Shown here piece by piece: positions 9,784-19,218 of a DNA stretch of 64,000 bases; within the stretch, counting starts at the first letter, position 1; every line of letters starts with the position of its first letter. The stretch spans positions 1,495,501-1,559,500 of the forward strand of contig NZ_CP050700.1 of the NCBI RefSeq assembly GCF_010646885.2, read 5' to 3'. This DNA is from Desulfopila sp. IMCC35008. GTDB taxonomy: Bacteria; Desulfobacterota; Desulfobulbia; Desulfobulbales; Desulfocapsaceae. The position numbers and the translations under genes are program-made. Below the pieces are notes generated by a model, which was given only the letters and a program-made list of their open reading frames with translations, was not told the DNA's origin and searched no databases.

Positions 9784-11085
9784 TTGGAAGCGCAAGAAGG
9801 CTTTGCCCTACCTACAGAAACAATCATTCCAATGTCCACGACACCGACGAAATTCGGTTATGGAGCCACGCAGGAGTTAGGATATGAACTCAATCGATTA
9901 GGAATCAGGCAGGTTATACTGGTAAGCGATAAGCAACTCGTTGCGACAGGTTTACTGGTAAAAATCGAAAAGATTCTTGCCGATGCAGGAGTCGATTTCG
10001 AGCCATATTATGATGTTGGTGTTGAACCAACCGATCTCAGTTTCCGTGAGGCTATTTCCTTTTTGAGCGGAAAGCGTGTTGACGGGTTCATTGCAGTTGG
10101 CGGAGGGTCCGTCATCGACACGGCCAAGGCAATGAATTTATATAGTACCTACCCAGCAGATCTCCTTGAGTATATTAATCCGCCTATCGGTAAGGGAACT
10201 CCAGTGCCGGGCCCGTTAAAACCACTTATTGCAGTACCGACAACAGCGGGTACAGGAAGCGAGGCAACCACGGTCATTGTCCTTGATCTCCTGGATATGC
10301 ACGTGAAAACAGGAATATCACATTTTCACATAAGGCCGACGATGGCCATTATTGATCCCCTTAACACCTTGACTATGCCGCCAATGGTAACAGCCTCTTC
10401 AGGCATGGATGTGTTGACCCATGCTATAGAGTCATTTACTGCCGTTCCTTACAATAGCAGGTTCAAACCTGAATCACCTGACAAGAGACCTCCATATATA
10501 GGCTCTAACCCCATAGCAGATCTGTGGAGCCGAAAGGCTATTGAACTTGGAGGGAAATATCTGAGAAGGGCGATGATATCTCCTTGTGATCTCGACGCCA
10601 GATATCACATGATGGCCGCCTCAACCTTTGCCGGTATTGGTTTCGGGAATGCAGGGGTGCACCTGCCGCATGCACTTGGTTATCCTATAGCCGGAATGGT
10701 AAAAGATTACTATCCGCCGGACTATAATGCCTCTGAACCCATGGTACCACATGGTGTCTCTGTTACCATCACAGCACCAGCCTGTTTCAGATTTACCGCA
10801 CCGGCCCAGCGGGAACGACATATCGAAGCGGCTGCAGCGCTCGGTTACAACATAAATGGAATTCCCTTGAAAGAAGCCGGAGACTGTCTCGCCCAGGCTT
10901 TAATAGACATGATGAAAGACATCGGCTTTCCGAACGGACTGAGTGCACTCGGCTATGAGGAAAAAGACATTCCCGGGCTGGTAGAAGGTGGATGGAAGCA
11001 ACAAAGATTGCTTACTATCTCCCCCCGCAGCTCAAAGCCGGAAGACTTAATGGAAATATTCAGGCAATCACTCAAAAACTGGTAA
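9784..11085 (+). CDS. Iron-containing alcohol dehydrogenase, hydroxyacid-oxoacid transhydrogenase-like
   Basis: A 433-aa protein of the iron-dependent dehydrogenase superfamily. The start is TTG at 9784, fixed by an excellent Shine-Dalgarno site (GGGAGGTGAT, 9771-9780); ATG 9832 is the alternative. The cofactor motif is VGGGSVIDTAKA. Metal ligands are expected in GMDVLTHAIES, GVHLPHALGYP and MVPHGVSV. The central part (SNPIADLW, STFAGIGFGNAGVHL, DYNASEPMVPHG, ALGYEEKDIPGLVEG) closely follows the ADHFE1 type, which couples 4-hydroxybutyrate oxidation to 2-oxoglutarate reduction. The lactonase gene follows 23 bases downstream. I infer a role converting 4-hydroxybutyrate to succinic semialdehyde; a simple NAD-dependent alcohol dehydrogenase is the alternative. 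Confidence 0.9.
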   Translation: MEAQEGFALPTETIIPMSTTPTKFGYGATQELGYELNRLGIRQVILVSDKQLVATGLLVKIEKILADAGVDFEPYYDVGVEPTDLSFREAISFLSGKRVDGFIAVGGGSVIDTAKAMNLYSTYPADLLEYINPPIGKGTPVPGPLKPLIAVPTTAGTGSEATTVIVLDLLDMHVKTGISHFHIRPTMAIIDPLNTLTMPPMVTASSGMDVLTHAIESFTAVPYNSRFKPESPDKRPPYIGSNPIADLWSRKAIELGGKYLRRAMISPCDLDARYHMMAASTFAGIGFGNAGVHLPHALGYPIAGMVKDYYPPDYNASEPMVPHGVSVTITAPACFRFTAPAQRERHIEAAAALGYNINGIPLKEAGDCLAQALIDMMKDIGFPNGLSALGYEEKDIPGLVEGGWKQQRLLTISPRSSKPEDLMEIFRQSLKNW

Positions 11086-11108
11086 TTAACTACAAGAGGA
11101 GGGGTATA

Positions 11109-11888
11109 ATGAAATTGTATCTGTTTGAAGCAGGGATCTTAAAAAGTCAGCGACATTTCTTTACCTTGAACCAGGGAGTTGGAGAAAGCTTTGATGTACC
11201 GGTCCCCTTTGTGTTGATCGATCATCCTAAAGGCAAAGTCCTGTTTGATACCGGTAACGCCTTTGAGGTTATTCATGAGAAAGACAACCATTGGGGCGAC
11301 ATAGTCGGAGCCTACGATCCAGTAATGACCGAAGACCAATGGTGTGTCAACGCGATCAAGAAGATAGGGGTTGCTCCGGAGGATATTCGTTATGTGATTT
11401 TGTCACATCTCCATCTTGATCATGCCGGAGGCGTAGGTCATTTTCCCAACGCACAGTATATTGTTCAGCGGGATGAATTGCATTTTGCCTATGTCCCTGA
11501 CCCATACATGAAATTAGCCTATATCCGAAAAGATTTCGATAAAGACGTCGACTGGTATATTTTGGAAGGCTGGGAAACCGATGGTTTTGATCTTTTCGGC
11601 GATGGTGCAATCAAGATCTACTTTACACCGGGGCATACACCAGGACATCAATCCCTACTCGTGGATCTTCCTAATAACGGGCCGATGTTTTTTGCTGCCG
11701 ACTCATGTTATACAGCTGAAAACCTTCAGAATGGTACACTCCCTGGCTTGATGTGGAATGCTGGAGAAACAGTTCGTTCCGTAAACCGCATGCGTCTACT
11801 ACAGGAGACCAGGGGCGTAAAAGTAGTCACAGGTCATGACCCTGAAGCTTGGAAGGAATTCAAGCAGGCGCCTGCGTTTTATGATTGA
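11109..11888 (+). CDS. Metallo-beta-lactamase-fold lactonase (AiiA/AttM type)
   Basis: A 259-aa hydrolase. The start is ATG 11109, preceded by AGGAGGGG at 11096-11104; a longer frame back to 10992 overlaps the upstream gene and has no site. Zinc motif HxHxDH is in LSHLHLDHAGG, then TPGHTPGHQS, Asp in FAADSCYT and His in VTGHDPE. These blocks follow the quorum-quenching lactonases AiiA and AttM/BlcC. AttM opens gamma-butyrolactone to 4-hydroxybutyrate in Agrobacterium, beside a 4-hydroxybutyrate dehydrogenase gene. The pairing here with a transhydrogenase-like dehydrogenase points to the same substrate, although an acyl-homoserine lactone remains possible. No signal peptide; cytosolic. Confidence 0.88.
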   Translation: MKLYLFEAGILKSQRHFFTLNQGVGESFDVPVPFVLIDHPKGKVLFDTGNAFEVIHEKDNHWGDIVGAYDPVMTEDQWCVNAIKKIGVAPEDIRYVILSHLHLDHAGGVGHFPNAQYIVQRDELHFAYVPDPYMKLAYIRKDFDKDVDWYILEGWETDGFDLFGDGAIKIYFTPGHTPGHQSLLVDLPNNGPMFFAADSCYTAENLQNGTLPGLMWNAGETVRSVNRMRLLQETRGVKVVTGHDPEAWKEFKQAPAFYD

Positions 11889-12402
11889 TCTTAGAGGAGT
11901 GTTTTAGGCAATCGTCCCCCGTCATTCCAAAATATCTGGGAATGACGGGAGTACTCGGGTCAAAGAACCAGGAAGATAATGCCATAGAACTGGTGGAGTA
12001 TAGCAAAGCCAGCAATGAGGAAGCCTACAGATCACAAACCCATACGGAGTTTTGAGTCCAGTGTATTCTTTTCATATTCTTGTGATTATTAATTTGTCAT
12101 GGCATATAGTCCATATTTAGTCAACTTATACTCAATCTTTCAGGGGGGTATATTAAAGTAGTTTCAAGTGTATTGAGGTCAACTGTCTTTCTCCCCAAAT
12201 TCATACGTAGTCAAGCGGAACACCATTCAATCCCCATAGTTCAACCCTTCCAGTTGTAATCAGTTCTGCACTTCAGTTCTTCAGGATTATCAATAATTGA
12301 AAGATACTCCGATGTCGGTTGGAGTGTCACTGGAATGCAACTATTGATAACCCTATTCTATTAATCGTCCCCGGGTTTGTACCATAACCCGGGATACTTC
12401 AC
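11889..12402. other. Intergenic region between convergent units, with palindromes
   Basis: Contains an 11-bp palindrome CCCGTCATTCC/GGAATGACGGG (11918-11949) of the common GTCATTCC dispersed-repeat type, without a T-run. A 37-codon frame at 11942-12055 has plausible composition but no clear ribosome site. A second long inverted repeat (ATTATCAATA / TATTGATAAC) is at about 12287-12353. A hairpin CCCGGGTT/AACCCGGG at 12370-12393 lies 10 bases beyond the stop of the minus-strand kinase. Confidence 0.5.
12370..12393 (-). terminator. Probable terminator hairpin of the binding-protein/kinase operon
   Basis: An 8-bp GC-rich perfect stem (CCCGGGTT/AACCCGGG) with an 8-base loop directly after the kinase stop codon. 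It has no strong T-run, so it may be a weak or Rho-assisted terminator. Confidence 0.5.
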
Positions 12403-14730
12403 TCATATACGCAAAACATCAGCAATCAGTTTACTGAGTTCGAGTTGGTTAAATGGCTTGGCGATATAACCGGCCAAACCCTTGTCAACCATTCTCGCCA
12501 TGTTAATGTTTCTTGCGTACCCTGATGACATAATCACCTTTGCCTGCGGGTTGATGGTAATGATCCTCTCAAACGCTTCTCGACCATCCATTACCGGCAT
12601 AACCATGTCTATAATGACAAGGTCAATTTCATCAGCAACGCGACTGTAAATTTCTACGGCTTCTTCTCCGTTTTGTGCAAGGAGTACTTTATATCCAAGG
12701 TTCTCCAGCAAGAGTGAAGCTGTAGCCCTGATAATATCTTCATCGTCAACGACCAAGATTGTGCCGGTGCCTTGTACAATGCTTTCATCCTGCCGGGCAA
12801 CTACAGGAACAGTCTCTTCTGACACTGGGAGAAAAACGTGAAACACCGTTCCTTTGCCAGGCTCGCTGTAAAGGAGAATATTCCCATGATGTTCTTTTAC
12901 CATACCGTAGACTGCAGCCAGACCCAGGCCAGTTCCTTTCCCTGTTTCCTTAGTGGTAAAAAAAGGTTCAAAAATCCGGGAATGGAGTTCGTGGGGGATC
13001 CCTGTGCCGGTATCTTCAATGGAAAGTTTAATATACTTTCCAGGTGTGAAATTGGCGTCGATTTCGCAGTCGTGCTCGTTAAATGTCACATTGACTGTGG
13101 AAATATGTAAATCACCTCCTTCTGGCATTGCATCACGTGCATTGACGCAGATATTCAAGATACCGCTCTGAAGTTGTGATGGATCACCAACTACCATGTA
13201 TTGTTCTGCCTTCAATTTGGTTTGAAGGACTATCCGCTTATCTACACTTCGCTCGAGGATGGCCATTGTATCTCGTACAATAGCATGCAGATCTAACGGG
13301 GTGGAAAGCTGTTTTCCCTTCCTGCTGAATGCAAGTAATTTCCCAGTAAGTCCGGAAGCCCGTTCTGTTGCGTTTTTAATTATACCAATATACTTCAGTT
13401 CTTTTTCTTTTCCGGCAAGAGCCATCTCCAGCAACTCTGAGGCGCCGAAAATGCCACTCAACAGATTGTTAAAGTCGTGGGCCACTCCACCGGCGAGTTG
13501 GCCAATCGATTCCATTTTCTGCGCCTGTTGGAGTTGAGATTCGAGCCTGATCTTCTCCTCTTCTGCAAGTTTTCTCTCTGTTATGTCCCTGAATTCGACG
13601 ACTCGCACATTACGTCCCTTGTAAGGGATATTCTTTCCCTGAAGGTTGAGAGGATATATGGTGCCATCTTTTCTAACCCCTTCAACCTCATAAGGGTATT
13701 CAACAGCCAACTGAATATGTTGCATAACTGTTTCGCGCCAATCAGGAGCTATAAGCCTAAGCCCATCCATACCTATCAGATCCTCAAACGGATATCCGGT
13801 TATTTCAGAAAGCCCCTGATTACAATCTAGAATTTCACCTTTATCGTGAATTACAATGCCCCCAAAAGAAGCATTATGGAGTGCTCGGAACCGTTCCTCA
13901 CTTTCTCGCAGACTCTGTTCAATTTTCCTTCTCTCCGTCACTTCAGAGCTCAACTGAGAGATTTGACTTTGCACAGCTCTTCTCATTTTGTCGAAACTCT
14001 CAGCTAGGAGGCCAATTTCGTCAGAACTTTGTATATCGATTGGATTGTCGAGATTACCTCTGGAAATTTCCAAAGCCTTGTCTGTAAGGTCCCCAATCGG
14101 ACGCATAAGTCTTGCTATAGCCAAAGATAACAAAATGGCTACCAACAGAGTGATGCTGAACATTGTGATAAGAAGAAGCGAACTGAATTTATGGACGTCT
14201 TCATACTTTTCATCCAACGGGACCGCATATATAATTATCCAGTTCCATGGCTCGAATACCCTGTAAACATACCACATATTACTGTCACCAGTCTTCACAT
14301 AGAACTGTCCATCCAGGGCTACCAGGCGAGAGGAGATCTCCTCGTTTCCAGCCATTAAGACATGCCCCGCATGATACGTCGGATGCAGGATAACTGTTGA
14401 ATTTTCGGCGAGGATAATTGGTTTAAGAGTGAGCTTTGATTGTCGGTAGTAAGCATTCTTCAACTTATCAATTGTTGAGTTCTTAATGTCGTCTTCATAA
14501 GCCTCGACCAAACCGGTTTTTTGTAAACGGACATCATTTCTTTTTAAAGTCTCCCAGACCACGTCCACTTTCTCTGCAAAAATTTCATACTGACTCCTGT
14601 CTATGATTTTTGTGAGTTGCATTTTGGAGATGAACAGCACACCAACAATAATCAATACAAATGAAATAAGAATAAGCGGGAGAATTTTTAACGTAATGGA
14701 GCGTAATTTCATTTCACCCAATGACCTCAT
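12403..14730 (-). CDS. Hybrid sensor histidine kinase (Cache-HAMP-PAS-HisKA-HATPase-REC)
   Basis: A 775-aa inner-membrane protein. Membrane helices at about 12-34 and 184-206 enclose a Cache-like periplasmic domain ([14 protein letters not shown] near its end). HAMP, a PAS domain ([20 protein letters not shown]), H-box [13 protein letters not shown], ATPase N-box [15 protein letters not shown]-boxes DTGTGIP and [13 protein letters not shown], and a receiver with Asp in [12 protein letters not shown] and Lys in IAKPFN follow. Its start overlaps the stop of the upstream binding-protein gene by 4 bases (ATGA), showing translational coupling. An internal ATG six codons in (14712) follows GGGTG and could be used. 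I infer that it reads the ligand state of the coupled binding protein; no output regulator is encoded nearby. Confidence 0.93.
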   Translation of the reverse strand: MRSLGEMKLRSITLKILPLILISFVLIIVGVLFISKMQLTKIIDRSQYEIFAEKVDVVWETLKRNDVRLQKTGLVEAYEDDIKNSTIDKLKNAYYRQSKLTLKPIILAENSTVILHPTYHAGHVLMAGNEEISSRLVALDGQFYVKTGDSNMWYVYRVFEPWNWIIIYAVPLDEKYEDVHKFSSLLLITMFSITLLVAILLSLAIARLMRPIGDLTDKALEISRGNLDNPIDIQSSDEIGLLAESFDKMRRAVQSQISQLSSEVTERRKIEQSLRESEERFRALHNASFGGIVIHDKGEILDCNQGLSEITGYPFEDLIGMDGLRLIAPDWRETVMQHIQLAVEYPYEVEGVRKDGTIYPLNLQGKNIPYKGRNVRVVEFRDITERKLAEEEKIRLESQLQQAQKMESIGQLAGGVAHDFNNLLSGIFGASELLEMALAGKEKELKYIGIIKNATERASGLTGKLLAFSRKGKQLSTPLDLHAIVRDTMAILERSVDKRIVLQTKLKAEQYMVVGDPSQLQSGILNICVNARDAMPEGGDLHISTVNVTFNEHDCEIDANFTPGKYIKLSIEDTGTGIPHELHSRIFEPFFTTKETGKGTGLGLAAVYGMVKEHHGNILLYSEPGKGTVFHVFLPVSEETVPVVARQDESIVQGTGTILVVDDEDIIRATASLLLENLGYKVLLAQNGEEAVEIYSRVADEIDLVIIDMVMPVMDGREAFERIITINPQAKVIMSSGYARNINMARMVDKGLAGYIAKPFNQLELSKLIADVLRI

Positions 14731-16628
14731 CGATTCGGTTCAATGATTGTTGCTCGCTCAAAAAGACTTAAGGGAAATTTGATACCAAGCCTGTTAGCAA
14801 TGGCCATATTAATATACAATTTACTCTCCTTGTTTCGAGCCACAGGTATACTCGAAGGTACGGCCCCATGAAGTATTTTCAGAGCTGTTTTGCCGGCCCA
14901 CCACCCTTGTTCTTCAGCTATTTTGACATTGCCAAGTAATGAGTATCGTACCTCACTGTCACCAACTGCACCTGACGGAATTGTGGTTCTCTCAAGTAAA
15001 AACTCATCAACCTGATCAGGCTGCCAACCTTGAATGCCAATTGGATTTAGGATGATGAGCATATCAACGGTTTTCTGCAATCGGATGTACTCTTTCTTCC
15101 ACTCCTCCAGAGTCGATACCAGGCTCCCTTCAACATAATCAATTCCCAACATTTTATTCTGAAATGTCAATGATTTACTGTTTGACATGTCGTCTGCTCC
15201 GAGATAGCCGATTCGCTCCCCACCGGCGAAATCTCTCAGAAGGGTTATGGTGTCTCGAAGATGTTCGATCTCAACCATCCCTGTTGAATTTTCCGAGGGT
15301 AGATCGTAGACGCTGGCATCATAATTAATGCCGCAGAAGACAATCGGCATGGAAGAACCGAGATAATATGGCTGAATAAGAAACCTAACTGCGTTATCGT
15401 CACAGGCGACTAGAACATCCGGCTGCCAGGAGTCGATCAACTGTTTTGCTTCGAGAGCTGCCTGCTTTATCTGCTCGTCTTGATTTTGCAGCTTGGTATT
15501 CATTCTGAAGACTTTGAAATCGATATTGCTTCCACTGTCTTCAACCCCGGAATTCCACTGGGTTTTAAGATTTAGTGCCTTCATTAGGCCTTTTTCGATA
15601 TCATCACTCCACCTGTAACCCTTGTGATAAGAGTTGACGAATAAAACCTTCTGTTTTGCTCCGCTCACCAGATGAGAGCTTTCCAGGATATCCAGTGGAA
15701 AGGTGATATCAAGCAATTTGGCAATCCTCATGTTGAGAATACGCTTTGCTTTCCTGTTTTGAACTATCGGTATATCAATGGGAGCAACTCCACCCAGGAT
15801 ATTGAGGGCCTGTTCTGCGGCCCATTGCCCCTGTTCTTCGGGTATAGTGGAGAGCGTAACCATGGCTACAGATTGCATAAATTCATCGTAAGCACCAGTT
15901 GGCACTTTGGTCGTGTCCAGTATGAACTGTGCGATAGTATCCATCGGTACATTTTTGGTGTCAAGAGCCCTCAGGGAACCAAGCACAAGCATGTCCACTT
16001 CGTGCTGGAGTTCCTGATAATTAACTTTCCACTCAGATAAGTTCTGAACATATCGCACCTGCATTGAAACACCAAGTTGATCCTCGAAATGTTTCTGCTC
16101 TTTTCTGTTTGTCAGCGTGTCTCCACGTAACGCCCCTATTCTTTTGCCACGGGCATAGGGAGAGAGGTGATCAATAATTTCCTTGATCAGCTGAACCTCC
16201 ACCATCCCTGCAGTGTTTTTGTATGGAAGCCCGTATACTGTGGCGTCCCAATTAAGGCCGCAGAAGACAAAGGGTATTTTTGAATTTTGAAAATGCGGCA
16301 TGAGCAGGTATTTGGCAGCGTTGTCATCAGAGGTTATGACAACGTCGGGATGCCATGTATCAATTATTTCTTTGGCTTTAAGAGCGGCATCTTTTTTCTT
16401 TTCTTCAGACTTTGTCAGCCTCGTGTCCATGCTATGTGTCTTCAGAACAATATCACTTCTACCATTCAGTACCGAATCAATACCGGATTTTATACCTGCG
16501 GACCACTCTCCCTTGTCAACATGATATGAAGCGATATAGAGAATCTTTTTAGGCTTGGCCGAGGAGGTTGTTTGAAGTGCCAGTAACGAAAAAATGATAG
16601 CCATCAAAACTGTTGTCATCCATTTCAT
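14727..16628 (-). CDS. Tandem-duplicated periplasmic binding protein (ABC_sub_bind-like), sensor-associated
   Basis: A 633-aa secreted protein with an N-terminal signal peptide (TVLMAIIFSLLALQTTSSA). It contains two homologous halves of about 300 residues. Half 1 has ILYIASYHVDKGEWSAGI, IIDTWHPDVVITSDDNAAKY, PFVFCGLNWDATVYGLP and NTAGMVEV. Half 2 repeats VLFVNSYHKGYRWSDDI, LIDSWQPDVLVACDDNAVRF, PIVFCGINYDASVYDLP and NSTGMVEI. Each half resembles the TrpX/ABC_sub_bind periplasmic fold. No ABC permease or ATPase gene is present; instead the gene is coupled by a 4-base overlap to a hybrid kinase. That suggests a ligand-capturing sensory input rather than transport. The ligand is unknown. Confidence 0.88.
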   Translation of the reverse strand: MKWMTTVLMAIIFSLLALQTTSSAKPKKILYIASYHVDKGEWSAGIKSGIDSVLNGRSDIVLKTHSMDTRLTKSEEKKKDAALKAKEIIDTWHPDVVITSDDNAAKYLLMPHFQNSKIPFVFCGLNWDATVYGLPYKNTAGMVEVQLIKEIIDHLSPYARGKRIGALRGDTLTNRKEQKHFEDQLGVSMQVRYVQNLSEWKVNYQELQHEVDMLVLGSLRALDTKNVPMDTIAQFILDTTKVPTGAYDEFMQSVAMVTLSTIPEEQGQWAAEQALNILGGVAPIDIPIVQNRKAKRILNMRIAKLLDITFPLDILESSHLVSGAKQKVLFVNSYHKGYRWSDDIEKGLMKALNLKTQWNSGVEDSGSNIDFKVFRMNTKLQNQDEQIKQAALEAKQLIDSWQPDVLVACDDNAVRFLIQPYYLGSSMPIVFCGINYDASVYDLPSENSTGMVEIEHLRDTITLLRDFAGGERIGYLGADDMSNSKSLTFQNKMLGIDYVEGSLVSTLEEWKKEYIRLQKTVDMLIILNPIGIQGWQPDQVDEFLLERTTIPSGAVGDSEVRYSLLGNVKIAEEQGWWAGKTALKILHGAVPSSIPVARNKESKLYINMAIANRLGIKFPLSLFERATIIEPNR

Positions 16629-17231
16629 ATCAGGCCTCCGGCAACTATGTTTCTAATTCTGTTAGTATATGACGTAGATAGGAGGAAATCTAGAAAACTC
16701 TCGATATTGGGAAGATTCTCTTTCCGATAGGGCACCCGGTATATCAATGATTGTGGAACAGTTAAGAGGAGTTGAAGTGAATGGCAGGCATCATTAAATC
16801 GACTGTTAGGTAACTCTTAGAAGTGGCGACATTTATCATATGTGAATTTCTTGAGTTCAGTAGAATGCAGAAACCCTTTTTTCTTCGGTCAATATCAGAG
16901 TTCCTGGGCTTTGCCTTGTATACGATCCATTGCTACAACTTCAACGTTGTTGTCCCAACAACAGTAAAGAAGGAGGAGGCAATGAATCGCTTTAAGACGC
17001 TATCACGAACAATTTGCTACTGCCAGTATCAGGTGGTTATAGTGCTAAATACAGGTTCAAGATACTGATTGGTGAAGTGGCAATAGAAACTGAAGGTCAA
17101 AGATGGGCAGGACAAATGAAGAGTCCTATGGTATAAGGGTATTCCATATTGGTAATGGAATCATCTGTGCAAACAGAGACTTCACTCTTATTTCCTAACA
17201 CTAAAAAAATAATAATAGAAGATACAGAAAG
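16629..17231. other. Divergent intergenic region between the binding-protein operon and tyrS
   Basis: Holds the presumed divergent promoters, a GTTGTT-GTCCC-AACAAC hairpin at 16946-16962, a small ORF with a very strong ribosome site (listed separately) and a 7-bp hairpin ATTCCAT/ATGGAAT at 17141-17161. No T-box-like specifier was recognised before tyrS. Confidence 0.4.
16982..17068 (+). CDS. Possible small protein (28 aa) with a strong ribosome binding site
   Basis: A 28-codon frame beginning MNRFKTLSRTICYC. It is preceded by AAGGAGGAGG at 16970-16979, spaced two bases from ATG by the last G (about 4-7 from the core), and by a small GTTGTT/AACAAC hairpin. The product has no recognisable family and contains two cysteines in CYC. 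It could be a leader peptide or chance. Confidence 0.3.
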   Translation: MNRFKTLSRTICYCQYQVVIVLNTGSRY

Positions 17232-18524
17232 ATGAATTTTGTAGAAGAACTGAGATGGCGCGGCATGATCCACGATATCACGCCCGGAGCGGAAGAACAG
17301 CTCGAAAAGGAAATGACTTCAGCATACCTGGGGATTGACCCAACTGCCGACTCGTTGCATATCGGTCACCTGGTTGGCGTGATGATGCTTAAGCATTTCC
17401 AGCTCTCCGGGCATAAACCGTTGGCACTTATCGGAGGTGCAACGGGTATGATCGGCGACCCTTCCGGGAAGTCGGCAGAGCGCAATCTTCTAGATGAAGA
17501 AACACTTCGCCATAATCAGGATTGCATCAAGAAACAACTCGCCAAATTTCTTGATTTTGAATCAGACGCAGAAAATGCTGCCGAGCTGGTAAACAATTAC
17601 GACTGGATGAAGGAGTTCAGTTTTCTGGACTTTATCCGAGACATTGGCAAGCATATTACCGTGAATTACATGATGGCCAAGGACAGTGTAAAAAAACGTC
17701 TGGGCGAAGAATCCAAGATGGGCATGTCCTTCACCGAATTTTCCTATCAGCTGGTTCAGGGTACTGATTTCTTACATCTGTACCGTGAGAAGAACTGCAG
17801 ATTGCAGATGGGAGGATCGGATCAGTGGGGGAACATCGTTACGGGAACAGAACTTATCCGTCGAAAAGAAAGCGGTGAGGCCTATGCTCTTACATGTCCG
17901 CTGATAACAAAGGCTGACGGCGGCAAATTCGGCAAAACAGAAAGCGGTAATGTCTGGCTCGATAAGAGACTGACCACACCGTACAAATTCTACCAGTTTT
18001 GGCTGAACGTGTCTGATGACGATGCGGAGAAGTACATCAAAATATTTACTCTTCTCGGTCAGGAAGAGGTTGCTGAGCTGGTAAAAGAGCAAGAAGATGC
18101 GCCGCACCTTCGACCGTTACAGAAGCGGTTGGCGAAGGAAGTAACCTGCATGGTTCATGACGAAGAAGAGTATAATAAAGCTGTGGAAGCCTCACAGATT
18201 CTTTTTGGTAAAGCAACAACCGACAGCCTCGCAAAGCTTGATAAAGAAACATTCCTGGCCGTATTCGAAGGGGTGCCGACCTTTGAAATAGACCGGGCAA
18301 AACTCGAAAGCGGGGTGCCGGTCATAGAACTGCTCGCATCTGAAACCGCTGCGTTCCCGTCGAAAGGCGACTTACGCCGAACTATAAAGGGAAATGGACT
18401 GAGCCTGAACAAGGCAAAGATGACAGATCAGGACTATGTCGTTACCGTGTCGGACTTGATCAACGAAAACTACTTGCTGGTACAGAAAGGCAAGAAAAAC
18501 TACTATATCATTGAAGCTGTATAA
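17232..18524 (+). CDS. tyrS: Tyrosyl-tRNA synthetase
   Basis: A 430-aa class I aminoacyl-tRNA synthetase that charges tRNA-Tyr in the cytosol. The adenylate motif is SLHIGHLVG (HIGH) and the second class I motif is the KFGKT form ([12 protein letters not shown]) typical of bacterial TyrRS. Tyrosine/tRNA region [12 protein letters not shown] and [11 protein letters not shown] are present, and an S4-like RNA-binding domain ends the protein ([19 protein letters not shown]). The length is normal for the family. The ribosome site is weak (AGAAAG). A dispersed palindromic element begins 6 bases after the stop codon, then a strong terminator follows. Confidence 0.97.
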   Translation: MNFVEELRWRGMIHDITPGAEEQLEKEMTSAYLGIDPTADSLHIGHLVGVMMLKHFQLSGHKPLALIGGATGMIGDPSGKSAERNLLDEETLRHNQDCIKKQLAKFLDFESDAENAAELVNNYDWMKEFSFLDFIRDIGKHITVNYMMAKDSVKKRLGEESKMGMSFTEFSYQLVQGTDFLHLYREKNCRLQMGGSDQWGNIVTGTELIRRKESGEAYALTCPLITKADGGKFGKTESGNVWLDKRLTTPYKFYQFWLNVSDDDAEKYIKIFTLLGQEEVAELVKEQEDAPHLRPLQKRLAKEVTCMVHDEEEYNKAVEASQILFGKATTDSLAKLDKETFLAVFEGVPTFEIDRAKLESGVPVIELLASETAAFPSKGDLRRTIKGNGLSLNKAKMTDQDYVVTVSDLINENYLLVQKGKKNYYIIEAV

Positions 18525-18530
18525 CTTTGG

Positions 18531-18653
18531 TCTGTTCAATATCGAGGCGTGGCTACATTATTTACCAAATGCATATGTAAGATATTCGGAGGATAAATAA
18601 TGTAGCCGGAACGCTGAGATTGGGCAGAAGGGTAGTTTCAGGACGGGAACGAG
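18531..18653 (+). repeat. Dispersed palindromic element, family A copy 1 (MITE-like, left end missing)
   Basis: About 120 bases closely match 45871-45987 downstream of the ectoine hydrolase gene. The core has a perfect 14-bp inverted repeat GGCTACATTATTTA (18551-18564) / TAAATAATGTAGCC (18594-18607). The right end GGGAACGAG is the complement of the left end CTCGTTCCC of copy 2, so copy 1 has lost its left terminal repeat, apparently at the tyrS stop. No coding capacity. Confidence 0.8.
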
Positions 18654-18655
18654 TT

Positions 18656-18697
18656 AAGCGCCCTGTGGTCGGTTGATCACAGGGCGCTTTGTTTTAT
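18656..18697 (+). terminator. Intrinsic terminator downstream of tyrS
   Basis: A 12-bp perfect stem AAGCGCCCTGTG/CACAGGGCGCTT, 10-base loop, followed by TTTGTTTT. Confidence 0.92.
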
Positions 18698-18741
18698 GTT
18701 TCACTATTCCAGGGTGGGCCTGAACGACGCTCAAATGCTCA

Positions 18742-19107
18742 ATGCCTTGTGATGAAGTGGATAAGAACCAAATTGGCACATTGTTCATGAGAAGTTTGAG
18801 CTCAATGAATCATCGGGGTTTTGGAGAGGTTTTCGATTTTGATTTTGAAATGAATGTTCGTTCCCATAAGCTGTTGCGAACGCCATTTCGTTTCGGAGGA
18901 ATTGAGATTCCTTTTCGTGGTATGCAGGTTACCAAGGATTGTATCGGCTGTGGCGAATGCCTTGAGAAGTGTACCTAAAAGGCGATCTGTCAGGATGGAG
19001 ATAGATACAGTATCGAGAACTCCAGGTGCGATGTCTGCGGGGACTGTACTACGGTCTGTCCAGCTGAGGCTATAGTAGTAGCGGTTCGCGAGGGAAAACT
19101 CTCATAA
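18742..19107 (+). pseudogene. Ferredoxin-like iron-sulfur protein interrupted by an in-frame TAA
   Basis: The frame encodes RTPFRFGGIEIPFRG, then a first cluster motif CIGCGECLEKC, a stop (TAA, 18976-18978), and continues without frame change through KAICQDGDRYSIENSRC and a second cluster motif CDVCGDCTTVCPAEAI to TAA at 19105. The two Cys motifs form a classical 2[4Fe-4S] ferredoxin domain. The stop sits right after the fourth Cys of cluster 1, where a Pro or similar residue is usual. An in-frame TGA lies upstream at 18721, so the N-terminus may also be lost. A nonsense-inactivated gene is most likely; stop-codon readthrough or a sequence error are alternatives. Confidence 0.75.
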
Positions 19108-19164
19108 TGCAGAGCGACTAAGCGGGTTTGTCGTACTGATGTGATATGAAACTGGTGGAGTCGA

Positions 19165-19198
19165 TAAAAAAAAAGCCCCGCACAATGGCGGGGCTAAA
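19165..19198 (-). terminator. Intrinsic terminator of the cold-shock gene
   Basis: On the minus strand an 8-bp stem AGCCCCGC/GCGGGGCT is followed by nine Ts, 20 bases after the csp stop codon. Confidence 0.92.
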
Positions 19199-19218
19199 GC
19201 AGTGGCTATATGTCGTTC

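Noticed and set aside
10992..11108. N-terminal extension of the lactonase
   Set aside because: It overlaps the dehydrogenase gene in another frame; ATG 11109 has a strong ribosome site and matches the family start.
17069..17231. T-box riboswitch before tyrS
   Set aside because: No T-box sequence or antiterminator was found; only a small ATTCCAT/ATGGAAT hairpin is present.
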